Counted from the stretch's first letter, positions 1 to 11,717 are shown. The stretch is 64,000 nucleotides of DNA from Lichenostomus cassidix (GCA_008360975.2 CM039187.1:18431094-18495093); one strand, 5' to 3'. The notes: generated by a model from the sequence alone, not told the origin. Translations and numbers: made by a program.

Positions 1-2457
1 TGTACTGCAGCTACCTTTGGGGCAGGGGTCAGTAGGAAATGCAGCAGGAATGGGCAGTAGCAATGAAGGCCCTTGAGTGAAACCATCAGGTTACACTCTG
101 AGCTTGTGGGACCCATGCAAACTAACATGGCTGACACGACTCCATTTCCAAGGTTTATGATGGAGCATTTCTGTCCATGGAAAAACCAGGTTCACTTTGG
201 TTTGGACATAGTCTAAGGCACTGCCTTTTCTACATAAGTATAGATTCCAGGACCATCTTTTAAGGTGAGGCCAATCCCTAATTTGTCCATAATCAGATTT
301 ATTCTGTCTTTTATATCTATCGAAGGGAGCTTATGTCTGCCTGCATTCTTTTGCACACTGGTGTCTGCAGGATTTCCTCTGGCTCCTGGGCAGCTCCAAA
401 CAAGAAGCAGCTTCCAACCCCTTCTGGCCACAGGGGACCCTGGGGAAGGCGTCCCTTGTGTCTGTGGCAGTGTCACCTGTCTCTGATTGCATCTCCGGCT
501 GCCTCTGCCCATCAGCTGCTCCTGCCAGCTGGCAAGGAAGCACCTCTGGCAGGGACTGCCAAGGGCTGCCCCAGGCTGCATGGCTGCTGAGGGAGGAGGG
601 GTGCCTCTGACAGGAGACACTCCAAAAGACCTAAAGACGAGTTACAAGCCAGGGGAAGGGAGCACCCAGTCAACTGGCACCTGCCATATGAACTATGAGA
701 CCGGTAATCCACTGTATGGCTCCACTGTGTCAGCCAAACCATTCAGATGCTGTGGAAATGTTCTCCAAACTGCCGCCTCATAAAGCTTCTAACCCCTTGT
801 GTCCCCAGATGTCCAGGTCTTGGCTGAGTCCCTGTAATTCCTCTCATCCTGCAGTCTGAGGGCAGACACTGCACCATGTCAGTGTGGGCTGATGCACACT
901 GGGGAGGGCAGCCCTGGCCCCGAGGCTGAAGCAAAGCCACCCTGGACCTGTGCAGAGGAGGCCTTCTGCAGCCTTGCTCCTCATCACAGCTGGTTCTTGC
1001 CTTATGCTCCCTTCCTCTGGTCCTGATGTCACACGACAATGCGGCACCACAGCACTGTGCCTAGAACAGCCTGTCGGTCTCTCTTCTTTCTCCCCAACCA
1101 CCAAGAAACCTATTTTCTCCTCTGCTGAGTTCTTAGAAAGTGAAAGAAATGTCCCAGGGCTCAGCACTCGCAACTGAGTTCAACTCGGATGTATGCCCTG
1201 AAAACAGAAAGGCCACATCCCTTATCAGGACCCAGGTCTCCCGAGGATACTTGTAGCCACACTTTCAAAATGTCCCAGCAATTGCCATATATCCTAAAAA
1301 TTCCCCCCAAATCACGATGGGGTAGTGAGCAATTTCCTGCTGGAAATTCTGCCTTCCTTTGGGTGCCATCTAATGCTGATCTTTATGTTTCTGTCAGCTT
1401 AACTTATTATTTGGTATTCAATTTGGCAATAAAATTTTTATATACCAGGCACTATGTATTACAGATACACAGATAGATACATGTTTATGTGTGTGCGTTC
1501 TTGTAAATTATAATAAGAATTTTGTTGTTTTGTTCATCAGGCTAAGCTCCATTTTTCACAACTATAAAGCTTCTGTAAATCCTAACATGGAGACAACAGA
1601 TACCTCTATTCTTATCACTGTTAAAACTTCTTCAGTAATAATGTTTTGGTTTCTTTTGCATTTAAATATTTAAAGACATTAGTATGAGAGCTGTATGTTT
1701 AACTCAAATTCTTCCAAAGAAGGACTGAATGTTTATAAATTATATTTTTATTTCATCAGTCATGGACTTTACCATTCCTGAACAGATAAGGATTTAGGCA
1801 TGCGCTAGGAGTTCAGGACATACTTGCGTGCTGGGTACTTAATGAGGAATTTTAATTGCAGAGTACCACTGGTAAGTGAGATGCTGAATTTTTCCCTAGA
1901 AGTGAGTATAGTTCAGTGATGAGATTTAGGTGGTCCTTCAATGCATTTTGCCAACCTCTTCTAGAGTCCCTGAGGTCATGAAGTTTGCATGGCTATACTG
2001 ATGATCCCTTCTTGATTACTCTCCCTAGGAGACTGTTACATGTCCTCTATATAGTTTTGGAAATGATCTTTATTTTATACCTAGAATGTTGTCTTTGCAA
2101 GCATTTTCCCTCACCGTTTGGATCTGTGTGTCTTTCATACCTTTTACTGTGTGTTTTATTGTCCTTGCCATTTTAAAAGCAGGAACATGATTTATAGATG
2201 AAATTAATGAGCAAATCACCTGATGGTGAACTGATCCTGGATGTCACAGTGCTTTATACCTGGTGCTGGTGCAAACAGAACGCAGATATCTGGGCTGTTC
2301 CAGTTCACAGTCCTCCAAATGATATGGCCTTGGGCTCAGTACAGCTAAGGCTCTTGCTTCTGCATGTTTTCCTTTCTGCCAGACACAGGACTGCATGATT
2401 CTGGTAACATCTTATTTTCTGCTCATCAGGCTGCATTTGGGTTTGTGACTACAATTA
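1..2457. other. Unique non-coding DNA, no gene recognised
   Basis: The first 1.2 kb is of mixed composition and the part after about 1380 is AT-rich. A minus-strand frame of 135 codons (213-620) ends in a non-repetitive C-terminal half, but I recognise no domain and overlapping frames are open on the other strand. I see no repeat that I can name. Confidence 0.6.
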
Positions 2458-2536
2458 AAAGCATCAGGCTCAATCCCTCTGCAGTTTAACGACCCTGAAG
2501 TCAGCAGAGTTGCTCCAGTGATGAATTTGGCCTGAA
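2458..2536 (+). repeat. Possible ancient amniote interspersed repeat fragment
   Basis: The words 'GAAGTCAGCAGAGTTGCTCC' followed by 'AGTGATGAATTTGGCCTGA' resemble the old palindromic or MIR-related repeats common in sauropsid genomes, which carry a 'TTCAATGGAGTTACTCC...AATTTGGCC' core. The match is from memory and divergent. It could be unique sequence. Confidence 0.3.
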
Positions 2537-5019
2537 AGCTTCTGTTCCAGTTTTAGTTGGCTGCCCATAAACCCAGGCCTAAGGTATGTCTTGGGTGGAT
2601 TTGTATTTATTTTTGAGAATGAGAAGACAGCCAAAGAGTTAGACACCTTTCACATTCAATGTAAATCATTAAAGGCTGCAGGGTCTTCTGCATGGAAATA
2701 GGTTTATTTACTTCTGTCATTCTAGCAGGTTGTTTTTGTCTCCCCATGACTCTCTTACTTCGCATACAGCATATAGGACACGGCAGGTAGGATGCCTCAA
2801 TTGTACCAGTGCCTAACAGGATGACTTTGGCAGAGCCTTTTAATCTCTCTTTCCTTGAGTCCAGCTGCTGTTTCTCTGAGCTGTGTTGTTAAAGTGCAGC
2901 TTCCTTTTCATGCCCCAGACACCTGTAAAGAGCCAAGTGAAAACCTCCCAAGATTTCTGTTAGAGCAGTATAGGTAGTTTCTGCACCCAAAAGCTTGTAA
3001 ATTAAATAGCCAGGAGGGACAAGTGTGGGGACTGAATGAGCCAGCAGTCCAGCTTTTAGATGGAGAATTACATGTTCCCCAGAGTGGATTCTGTTTTCCT
3101 GCAGTTTCAGCCTCTCTGGTTCTTCTTTCCCACGTAGTAAATTTCTCACAAACACCTGCTCTTCTCTTTGCTATAATTTAATGTCTTTTTTTTTCCTCCC
3201 CAACAAAATTCAGGTTTTTTCTTGATCTTAAAGCAAGCAAACAGGAAAAGCTGTTGGAAGGAAAATGAGTCCTATCACTACTCAGAGATGTGCACCATTC
3301 TCCTCTTGCCCCTGCTTGGCATTGCAGAGTGGTTGGGCTCAGGACTCATCCATCCTCATGGAGTTCCGCAGGGACACAGGACTGTCCCTTAGTGGGAGAT
3401 GTGGGCGTGGATTCCAGGATGGCCCTCAAGCGTGTTTGCCGGGAATTCCTAGAGAGCAAGAAAGGCTAACACAAATGGGGCTGAAGGGATGTGGAAGGGA
3501 GAGAAATGGTGGATGGGCAGGATTCCCATTTTGGCTTTATCAGTATAAGAAATTTTAACTGTAGCAGCAGGGTAAACACAGTACATTTCCCTCAAGCATT
3601 TACAGTGATACAAATAGGCGTTTTAACAGTTTAACTTTATTCTCTTGTAGGCATGAAATTAAGCTACACAGGTATTAGGTACACAGATACCAATATAACT
3701 GTGCTTACAGTCTGAAGGGTTTATACTGATTTAGCCACAGGGGTTTTTAAAGCAGATTAAAGAAGTTAAAAGATGGTATTTAAACCATCACTAGTAATGT
3801 ACATCATTTCCTAGCTGCAGTCTTTCTTTTATCCAGGTACACATTTTCTGTACTGAAATGCATACATGCACATGAGTTTTTGCATCCAAGCATGCTAATT
3901 GTCCTCTTTCTTTCCCCCATTTTGTTCTTTTAAACAAGTGAAAAGTGTGTGCATCTGTTTAATTTTGTTCTTCCCTTCTTTATAATTTGAAGTTGCTTTT
4001 CTAGCTTCAGAGAACTACATGGATGACAAAAGGAAGGAAAATAAAGATTTGCTATTGCTCTTCTTTTTCAAAGTCCCTCAATTTCAGACTAATTGCAGCA
4101 TAACTAAAAGAAAAAAGAAAAGTTGAAAAGCAAGTAACCAATTGAAAAAAGACAGTATTTTCTGCAACACAGTCAGCACCAAGTGTGAGTTAGGGAAAAG
4201 TCTACTGCCTTCTTATCACTTTGGGAATTAGTTATTTTGTCAATATTTCTAATTCCAGATTTTCTAAAAAAATATATATTTAAAAAATTGAGGAGGAGAA
4301 CAAAGAAGCAAGGACAGGTAGAGAAAAGCATAGTTTGAGACCAAGAGGGGAAAAGAATGTAAGAACATAGTAAATGTGGATCAACAGATACGAGAGTAGG
4401 AAAGTGGGGTTTTGTGTGAAAAGATAGTCAAGGTGAAAGGGAGAAGCCTGTGTAGCTCATTTCCACCTGTATCCCAAGCACAGTATTTAAAAAAAAAATA
4501 TTTAGTGCAGCTCATGACAGTGTGTGCTTCTGTACATGCATAAGGCAACATATCAGACTGGATGCTGGCTTAAACCCTTTTTTTTCATCCAGTGGTTTAA
4601 TTCTGACTGAGGCTGAAGCATCAAGTATACATCACTGATTGTAGCCATATCAGCCATATTTACTAGCAAATGCTAGATGTGGCCATGAAAAATATGATAA
4701 AAATCTTACTATCTTGTGACAGTGTGTAGAAATTATTTCCTCCCTGAAAAGTCCCACTGCCGTTTTCCCACTCACCTTCTTCCTCATAGAATTAAAAAAC
4801 AAACGAAACCAAAACAATAAAGTTTTGAAGGATTAGTAATTCACAGGAGAAAGCCCCTCTTTTATAAAAGATCCCAATTTAAATAAATCTATTTTGTTTC
4901 CTCTGCAAATTTCATTAAATGCAGAATGGATGGAGCCATGTAGAAAGGTTAAAGGCTGGATGTTCAAATATGGGAAGCAAACTTGGCTAGAGCACAGGTA
5001 GTGAGGCTGGCAGATGGAT
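2537..5019. other. AT-rich non-coding DNA, nothing recognised
   Basis: The stretch from about 3560 to 4960 is especially AT-rich, with many short A and T runs (for example at 4269-4285 and 4490-4502) and almost no CpG. The frames at 2889-3155 and 3265-3558 are short and match no family I know. Confidence 0.55.
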
Positions 5020-5048
5020 AGGTGTGGGATAGGTGTGGGATAGGTGTG
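5020..5048 (+). repeat. 11-bp tandem repeat, 2.6 copies
   Basis: The unit AGGTGTGGGAT occurs twice in full and once in part, without mismatches. It is a small local slippage duplication with no gene context. Confidence 0.85.
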
Positions 5049-5164
5049 TAGAGGCTGAACAGGGAGGTGACAGAAATCTACCCTTGTGTGACTGGGCTGA
5101 CAGGCAGGAACGATGCTTTAGAAGTTCAGAAAACTTCCTGTACAACTCTGTTCTGCCATCACCT

Positions 5165-5212
5165 TTCAGGTGGCCCTGGACAAATCACTCAGTCTTTCCT
5201 ATGTGGCAAACA
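5165..5212 (+). repeat. Possible MIR-type SINE core fragment
   Basis: 'CCCTGGACAAATCACTCAGT' followed by 'CTTTCCTATGTGGCAAAC' resembles the MIR segment 'CCTTGGGCAAGTCACTTAACCTCTCTGTGCCTCAGTTTC' in the forward direction. It is short and diverged, so the call is tentative. Confidence 0.35.
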
Positions 5213-6520
5213 GTCTCAGTGGAAACCACAGGGAGTTTATTCCTTCGGAGACTAAGAGATGCTCAGTAGCAGGGCTCAGACAAGTGCTTCAGAGGGGATA
5301 CAGACATGGGCTGTGGCCAGGATACGCTTGAAAATCTTTGCAGTGATGTAAGTTCCCCTCCTAGTCTGCTACCTCACACCTCACCCTGGTGATCCTTATC
5401 AGAGCCGAGCTCCAAGCAAGTTCTCCCAGTGTGCTGGAATGTTGTCACGCTTTGCAAGCTTTGGACCTGCTGCTGCCTTATTGTTCTTATTGCTTCAGTA
5501 AAGGCAGTTTAAAACACTATCTAGGGCAGTTGGTCAATGCTGGTAATTCAGAATGAACCACAGCCCAAAGACAGAACATCTCTGAACTGCTTTGCCTGGA
5601 TGGAGTCTGTAGACAAGCTCCCCGACACCCACATCAAAGTAAACGTGTCTCTGCAGAGAACCAGTGAGACGAATAGCAAACCATCTGCACCTTCACTCAC
5701 TAATGGCTGAAATGATGCTAGGAGAATTCAGCAAGTGTTTTAGTCTACAGAGATTGATAAACGTTTTCAATTTCAGTCTACTGACAAAGTGCAGGTTTAG
5801 CTTTATCTCTCAGTGGCATCTGGACTATGAGGAGAGCCATAAAAACGGGGCATTTGAATGATCTTGCAAGAACATCTTGCTGGTTCAGCAAAGCTCCAAG
5901 GATTTTTCTCAAGTGACACCATTCCCAGTTGGAGCATATTTACGTTATTGTGGAAAAGACTTCTGCTCCTGATAATTGCCATGGTTGACTCTGAGGCAAG
6001 GTTGCATGAAGCCTTTTAGATAATGCTGCAGTAAGTGTATCATAAACACTACTGGAGGTAGTATCGAAACCTACTGGAGTTAGTCATGGCCCAGGACCCT
6101 CTGAATTTAGTGTAGCTATTCTCACTGGGGTTTTTTTTGTCTGGTGAATCTGTCTGGCACCACTTGTCTTCACTCTTTGCTAGTTAAATGGGTAACAAGG
6201 AACCTCAATTGCGAGGGGCTTCCAGTGCTCATCTGTGGGGCATGAGAAAATGGGATTTCCAGATAGGAGAGATGTTAATCCAAAGCCTCCAGGTATGTCC
6301 GTTCACATGTATCCTGACTGGCTGTCAGCCTACATGAAGACACTGACTTCCAGGCCCAGTCTGAACACATTTGGATTTGATTTCCTTCCCCTTTCTTTTC
6401 TCCGTGGGTTCTACCGAACTCCCTCCCCAGTCCCAGATCCAAAAGCATAATGGCTTTATGTAGCTTGTAAAATTCTATTATCTCTGTATTCAAAACTCAA
6501 CAACTGGGAAATGGCTGTAA
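5213..6520. other. Non-coding DNA, nothing recognised
   Basis: This is mixed-composition sequence without named repeats. Short frames at 5664-5861 and 6235-6450 show no domain and no neighbouring splice structure. Confidence 0.5.
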
Positions 6521-6541
6521 TAAGCGTGTTATTAAGCGTGT
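6521..6541 (+). promoter_or_regulatory. Twin TAAGCGTGT motif, 12-bp spacing
   Basis: TAAGCGTGT occurs at 6521-6529 and again at 6533-6541, joined by TAT. The second copy runs on into a FOX-like TGTAAATA word. The pair resembles a doubled NKX-type site (TTAAG core) but could be a chance tandem duplication. Confidence 0.3.
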
Positions 6542-6955
6542 AAATACACTTTAACTTCAGACCTCCAAAGGAAGTCTCTTACTGTCTTCCTTACTTTGCC
6601 CTCCATGTTTTCACCATGTGTTTGGATTTCATGGATATGCCTACTTTCCCCCCTCTTCCTGACTGGTATGCTGTCCCATTTGACTGTGGTGAAGACAATG
6701 CTCCCCTCTGCTGAGCGGGCCATTGAGTCTCCTGGAGAGCCCAAGGTCTTCGAGAGAAGACAGGTTCTTGGTGAGGATGGGGGTTTTGGGGAAGGAGGGA
6801 GGAGGCTGAAGGTAGGGAGGGGAGGAAAACATTTAAAAAAAGGAAGAAGCCAAGTGCATTCTTTCTGCAACACTCAGGAAAAAGAATGTTGCACAGGGGA
6901 TTGGAAAGGCGAAATTTTTTCACATCCAAATGGATTGCAATTTCCCTCCATTTAG
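6542..6955. other. Non-coding DNA with G-rich, purine-rich middle
   Basis: Positions 6773-6830 are strongly purine-rich on the plus strand (GGGTTTTGGGGAAGGAGGGA and following). This explains the overlapping open frames of 112-119 codons on both strands. No domain is recognisable in any of them. Confidence 0.5.
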
Positions 6956-7110
6956 CACCTGAAGGTAATTAGCTCGAAGAGACTGTCGGCTGAGAAACAC
7001 GTTCATGGAACATTAACTCTCATACATTCTCCAGTTGCAGGGAATTAATAGGAAAGATTAAAGTTTAAAGAGAGCAAAATGCCATTACCTCGCAAGCCAC
7101 CTCTCTCAGC
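6956..7110. promoter_or_regulatory. Candidate conserved regulatory element
   Basis: The block is AT-rich with homeodomain cores (GGTAATTAGC near 6964, GGAATTAATAGG near 7040) and scattered CpGs. It differs from the GC-rich repeat-like flanks. It has the look of a vertebrate developmental enhancer, but conservation has not been tested. Confidence 0.4.
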
Positions 7111-7832
7111 GGCAGTAACTAGCCCTCACTAACCTAAAAGCACCATTGGAGTCCCTGGCTCCTGCTTCAGGCAACGATAGATGAGACAGGCCCCTGCTCT
7201 GCCCCGAGCTGCCCGTCCATGGGCTCTGGTGACCTGTCCCCAGGCAGCAATGGCAGCGGGGCTCGTGGCTCTGGCAAGGATGCGTTTGCTGGCTGCCGTA
7301 TGAGTGCACACATGCCCATCGCCTTGGGGCCAACACATGTGTGCAAGCATGTCCCCAGATGTGTGCTCCATGGGTGCCTGCTGCTGTCTTCTCAGTGAGA
7401 CATGAGCTAAGGGTGCCCCAGGAACGAAGCACCCAGCAGTGGTCCCTGCGTGCTCCCACCAGTGCCTCAGGTTGGTGTATGGGGTACAGGGAGGGATCCC
7501 CCATGCACCCCTAGGCAGCCCTGTGTAGTCTCCATCCCGCTCCTGTTCCCTGCTGGCACACCAGCACCCATGCAGGGATGCTGGCAGCCTGCTGGGCTCA
7601 TGCGAAGTCCAAACTGCAATGCTGCAACACCAAAACACCTCACAGCTGAACCAGCTCTGTATATGGTACCAAATCTCTCCTGATGAGTGATTATGCCTTC
7701 TTCTCAGATGCAAGACAGAAAGAAAGCTTTAAAGGATGGGGGCCCTATTTTGGGGGTTTGGGGGTAAAGTTTATATAAGCTTCTGCACTTTCAAGATTTC
7801 CATGTTGCTTTAGCATTTCAGGGAGAGAGCAT
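7111..7832. other. GC-rich non-coding DNA
   Basis: Several frames are open at once, including 194 codons at 7129-7713 on the minus strand and 132 codons at 7106-7504. They overlap each other in different frames, are rich in Cys, Trp and His in the manner of random GC-rich translation, and show no domain. Confidence 0.5.
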
Positions 7833-7887
7833 GTGAGAGAGAGAGAGAGAGAGGGAGAGGGAGAGGGAGAGAGAGCGAGAGCGAGAT
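7833..7887 (+). repeat. (GA)n microsatellite with GGGAGA variants
   Basis: A run of GA dinucleotides is interrupted by GAGGGA and GAGC units. It directly abuts the candidate enhancer at 7.9 kb. On the minus strand it encodes a Ser-Leu repeat within a 65-codon frame, which is an artefact. Confidence 0.9.
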
Positions 7888-7889
7888 GA

Positions 7890-8310
7890 AATTGAGACAT
7901 GGAAGAATTTATTGCCCAGAAAATTCCATTCTGCTATCTGATTCGAAAAGTCCAGTCCCCCCAGCTTCGGAAAATCTATTTTCCACATTTTAATACCCTG
8001 CAGAACAGTCCTCATAACTCATCCGAGTGTGTTAAGCACAGTTTTATTAGATCTGAAACAAATTTTGGTGGGGAGATACTATAGGTCATTAACCATGGAG
8101 TAATTTTATCCTTGTTTCCCTAATGATGCCATAATGGCGAGCGAATTTCTTAACTAAAGACCAAAGAACATTTTGAAGGTCAGTTTCATCTGTGAGCTCC
8201 TTCAAGCGCTTCTCGGAGAAGATTGGAAAACTCGCCGATTTTTTGAAGAGTCATTAATAATGTGAAAGCTGAAAGAGCTCTCTCCCATTTGCGTTCCTGC
8301 TTTTTACCTT
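7890..8310. promoter_or_regulatory. Strong candidate conserved enhancer
   Basis: About 400 bp of repeat-free, AT-rich sequence holds many homeodomain-type cores: GTCATTAACC near 8077, GGAGTAATTT near 8098 and AGTCATTAATAATGTG near 8250. CpG words are also retained, for example AATGGCGAGCGAATTTC near 8132 and ACTCGCCGATT near 8231. This texture, with CpGs surviving in AT-rich DNA, is typical of deeply conserved developmental enhancers. No reading frame or splice site supports a coding exon. The flanks are (GA)n upstream and a CT-rich tract downstream (8341-8366). Confidence 0.5.
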
Positions 8311-8812
8311 TTAATTTTATATCGCTTTAGTCCCTTTCTTTTTCTCCCTCGCTCTCTCTCTTTTTAACTCTCTTCTGGAGTGGCCCCTCATGCAGCTGAA
8401 AAATGAAATGGGCCATTCCTGAGGGCATCCTGAGCTGAGCCGAGGCAGGGCACAGATCCAGAAGGGGGAAAGGGCAGCCCTGGCTCTGGGTGTCCACCGC
8501 CACAGCCCGGCACCTGCTACCATAAATGTCCCCCCCGCTGCCCTGGGTGCCTGGCCGAGGGGTATCCTGCTCCCCCCACTCGTGTAAATCAGGAGAGGAG
8601 TTGTTTGAGCCTACAGCCCTGCATCCCTACTAAAGAAGGGAGAGGGACAAGGCTGTCCCCTCCCTGCCTAGCAGGGCATGTGTGTTTTTACTCTGAACGA
8701 GCTCACATCTGGACCACTGAGGCTTGTGCTGGCAGAGTGACCTCTGCACTGAGAGCTCCATGTGTTGGAGACCATGAGACATTACAGGGGGGATGTCAAA
8801 TACTGATGTATC
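8311..8812. other. Non-coding DNA including a CT-rich tract
   Basis: A CT-rich tract at about 8337-8370 is followed by GC-rich sequence with C runs (8530-8536). No gene is recognised. Confidence 0.5.
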
Positions 8813-8856
8813 TTTTTTTTCAAATATATATATATATATGTATACACCTGTGTGTG
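8813..8856 (+). repeat. T run and (TA)n/(TG)n microsatellite
   Basis: Eight T residues at 8813-8820 are followed by alternating AT from 8824 to 8839 and a short TG-rich stretch. Confidence 0.85.
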
Positions 8857-9158
8857 AATTGCCATTATAGATATATAAATAGGTTGCAAATGGATGACAT
8901 TGTTAAATCAAATAGCAGTAAGCTGTATAAGGATTACATGTAGCCTGTCTACACGTGTTCTGGGACTGCATGTTCTTGGGGGCACGTGGACTAGGAATTA
9001 GGGTGTGCAGTATTCAGTTTGTATGGATTGCTGTGCTCAAGATTAGAGTCTATATGTATGTTTCATACATGTTTGGGGGAACACATGAGGGCTCTGAGCA
9101 TATGCTGATTTATAACCCTCTGACTGAATGTGCAGTGAAGAGCTAACAGGCTCACACT

Positions 9159-9312
9159 CTGTGTTTGTGTGGGGGTGTGTGATGGGGTTTCTGGCTGTAC
9201 CACAGGCATCAGTGGGCACAAGAAATCTTTTGGTATGTGTGTGGTGCACTGGAGGCTTGGCTCTGAGTGTGAGTGTGTGCATGTGTGTGTAGGTGTGTGC
9301 AGGGGGTGTATG
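9159..9312 (+). repeat. Degenerate (GT)n-rich region
   Basis: GT dinucleotides recur throughout, with the densest parts at about 9162-9180 and 9270-9302. The region is an old, interrupted dinucleotide repeat. Confidence 0.75.
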
Positions 9313-9445
9313 CCCCAGAGAAGGGTTTGTCTGTGCCTTCATTAGAGAGTGCCTGGCAGTGAGCAGGCCTCTGTGCTTATGTGTTTTCCTCTCCCTGGGT
9401 GTGTACGCTTCAGGCGCCTGCATGTGTTGCATTTGCAGATGATAT

Positions 9446-9510
9446 GGGCCACATCCTCAGCTGATGTAAGGCAGCACCAGAGACTATGAAGCAATTTACA
9501 CCCACTGCAA
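9446..9510. repeat. Ancient palindromic amniote repeat fragment
   Basis: 'GGGCCACATCCTCAGCTGAT' followed by 'GTAA...CAATTTACACC' matches the layout of an old sauropsid interspersed palindrome, 'GGGCCAGATCCTCAGCTGGTGTAAAT...ATTTACACC'. TGTAA and TTTACA form the surviving inner arms. The family name is uncertain. Confidence 0.45.
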
Positions 9511-9698
9511 CTCCAGCACAGCCTCAGGCTGGAGGCAGCAGGTCCAGGGGGTGTGGGCTGAGTTGCTATTCCATACCATGGGAATGGATGACTTCCAACC
9601 TGGAACAAGACCTTCTCTCATCCCCTCCGCCCCCTGTCCCCCAGCCCGTCACTCACATTTGAGGCAAGAACTATGGGGGGATGTGTGTGTGTCTATTT

Positions 9699-9727
9699 GG
9701 GGAGGGAGCGCTCCGAGGGGAGGGGGG
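9699..9727 (+). other. G-quadruplex candidate with palindromic loop
   Basis: Two G-run pairs (GGGGAGGG and GGGGAGGGGGG) flank the perfect 10-bp palindrome GGAGCGCTCC at 9705-9714. The palindrome could form a hairpin between the G-tracts. Confidence 0.45.
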
Positions 9728-9764
9728 CAGTGTGGTGACACACTCTGCTCCCAGATGTGATACC

Positions 9765-10010
9765 AGTGATAATTTCAATTTTATGCCTTTGTTATGGCTT
9801 TAATCACTTTCTTTATGCGTTTTGTTCCAGCGATCAGGGAGAGACACCTGATAGGCAAAAAGGATATCAGGGGAACAATTTTTATTTGGAATGTGGTGAG
9901 AAGTCTAATTAGAATTTGAATTCTGCTGAGCCTTGAAATGGTCGGTACTTTATCCTGATCGCCTTAGATATTGTTTCGAGTCAATCATCTGTCATAGTGC
10001 GGCACGCTGG
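9765..10010. promoter_or_regulatory. Strong candidate conserved enhancer, PBX/MEIS-like sites
   Basis: This AT-rich, repeat-free block carries the palindromic homeodomain site CTAATTAG (9905-9912). TCAATCA (9981-9987, PBX/HOX-like) is followed two bases later by TGTCA (9990-9994, MEIS/TGIF-like). CpGs persist within it (CCAGCGATCAGG, GGTCGG, GATCGCC, TTTCGAG, GTGCGGCACGC). The combination fits a HOX/PBX/MEIS-responsive enhancer. That reading is inferred from motifs only. Confidence 0.5.
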
Positions 10011-10289
10011 AGAGAAAGGCTCTCCATCCAGCCTGGTCTCTCTGTCGGGCTGGGGGCTGCTGGTGGGGAAAGGAAGGGTGACAGGAGGGAGGGCAGTGGA
10101 CTTTGTTCTGCCAGATAGGCTCCCTGGGAGCAAGCACAAAGGGAGAAAACCCTTGGCACAGAGGGTACCCTTGCTGTGTTCTCCTAGCCCTGCTGTGGGG
10201 TGCTGTCTGCTGACCCCTCTCTCATCATTGCAGGGCTGTCCCCTTCAAATAGGGGATGAGAAGGACTGTGGGTCAACATAAATGTCCCC
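10011..10289. other. GC-rich non-coding spacer
   Basis: The sequence is G-rich at 10040-10100. Two overlapping short frames (9933-10118, 9997-10281) have no recognisable product. Confidence 0.5.
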
Positions 10290-10400
10290 CCAGCTGCTGC
10301 CTGGGAGAGGATCACCCTCTCAGAGTTAGTGAGCTCCACATGATTCGAGGATTTTGCCTCCATCTTTACTGTGCCGATTAAATGCTCTGGAAGGTCAATT
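10290..10400. promoter_or_regulatory. Weaker candidate regulatory element
   Basis: A short block with CACATGATTCGAGGATTTTG and GTGCCGATTAAATGCTCTGG resembles the other candidate enhancers in keeping CpGs within AT-rich DNA. It is small, and the call is tentative. Confidence 0.28.
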
Positions 10401-11717
10401 CTCACAGATGGACAGACAGCTAGGCTAGGATGGATGGATGGACAAGTGTAGGTGGGAATGGCCATTCAGATGGATTTGTATGGGACAGAGGCAGAGATGG
10501 TGAACCAGTGGCACATAGGGTTGGACTGGGTACTTCAGAAAGGTGGGAGTGAAGATGGCTGTGCCTCATCAGTCTGAGGGCAGTAAGCACACTTGTGATG
10601 GTGATTTTTAGACTTAGGTTGATTTGTGCTACCAGAACACAAGAGAAAGCGGGAACCCAGGAACATGACAAGACACACAGCAACTTTCACAATCCTTCTG
10701 GCTTTAAACTCTGTTCTTTATAGTTAAAAAACCCCAAAAAACTAAACAAAACACATGCACCTCCACCAAACCCATTATAAGTCCTAGCATTTCAAAGCTA
10801 AAAGCCACTCCAAAGCTCACCAGAACATCTCCAGTAACATCCTCTCTCTAGAGGCATCCTTGTCCCCAGTCCGCAGTGCCCCCCTTTGTTGATACCACAG
10901 CTTTCAGTCTTGATCAAACTGCTGCAGTATTGAGTTTGAGATGAACTGCACAATGGTGTGATCCCTGCTGCTGAGGGAAAGGAGACACACAGGCAGGACT
11001 GCAGCATGATCTATGTACCAGGAGAGATGAACTGAGGAGAATCATGAACAGTAGAATCATTCCAAGATTCCTGAATTTATTGAAATTGATGGTAAAGTCT
11101 TTATTCTGTGCTGTTCCTAAACTTTGAGATGGTGCCTCATTCTGAATGCAACGTAAATGTCTGCAACATGAAAGACACGGATTGGTTTGGCCGTTGAAGA
11201 AAAGATAGTTGAATGTTTTGCCTTCTTGAGAGAAGCAGAAAATGACCTGGGACTGGGGGCTAATTAAAAGAGTTGCAGGCATCTGCAAAAATTTGCAGAT
11301 AGGAAAGCCATTTGAGTAGTTCTTTCTAAAGTGTCAGCATTAGGTTTCAGAACTGACATACTGAGATGGGTTTAGGCAGCTTGTGCCTTTCTCAGCTACA
11401 GTCCAGGCTGTCTGCAGACTCAGGCAGACATCACTGTATGTTTTTGTGTTCAATTCCCTCTTTAACAACTCAGCAGGGCAATAATTTTTTTCCTTTTTCT
11501 TCCCTCCACTTTTTTTTTTTTTCACATTGAGAAAGTTGATAGTGTCAAAGCTTAGTTCTAAGGGCTCATCTACAAACCCTTTGCTAGTCATGTTGACAAC
11601 CTTGGAATGTCTGACACAAAAGTCAGTCTTTCATTTACACCTCAAAAACACATCTAGGATTGCAAACAGAGAGTAGTGGACATTAAATATACTGGCATGT
11701 TTGTAATTAGAAAATGG
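10401..11717. other. Non-coding DNA, nothing recognised
   Basis: A small (GGAT)n run lies at about 10428-10441 and a 13-T run near 11510-11522. Frames of 87-124 codons on the minus strand show no domain. Confidence 0.5.

Noticed and set aside
213..620. 135-codon minus-strand frame with a protein-like C-terminal part
   Set aside because: It looked less random than most, but no family could be named and the frame stops near a region open in other frames too.
1431..1436. Isolated AATAAA words as polyadenylation signals
   Set aside because: Such hexamers are frequent in AT-rich DNA, and no upstream gene or downstream GU-rich context supports a transcript end.
7129..7713. 194-codon minus-strand frame
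   Set aside because: One of several overlapping frames in GC-rich DNA, without a domain.
7818..8015. Frame with a Ser-Leu repeat
   Set aside because: Translation of the (GA)n microsatellite on the opposite strand.
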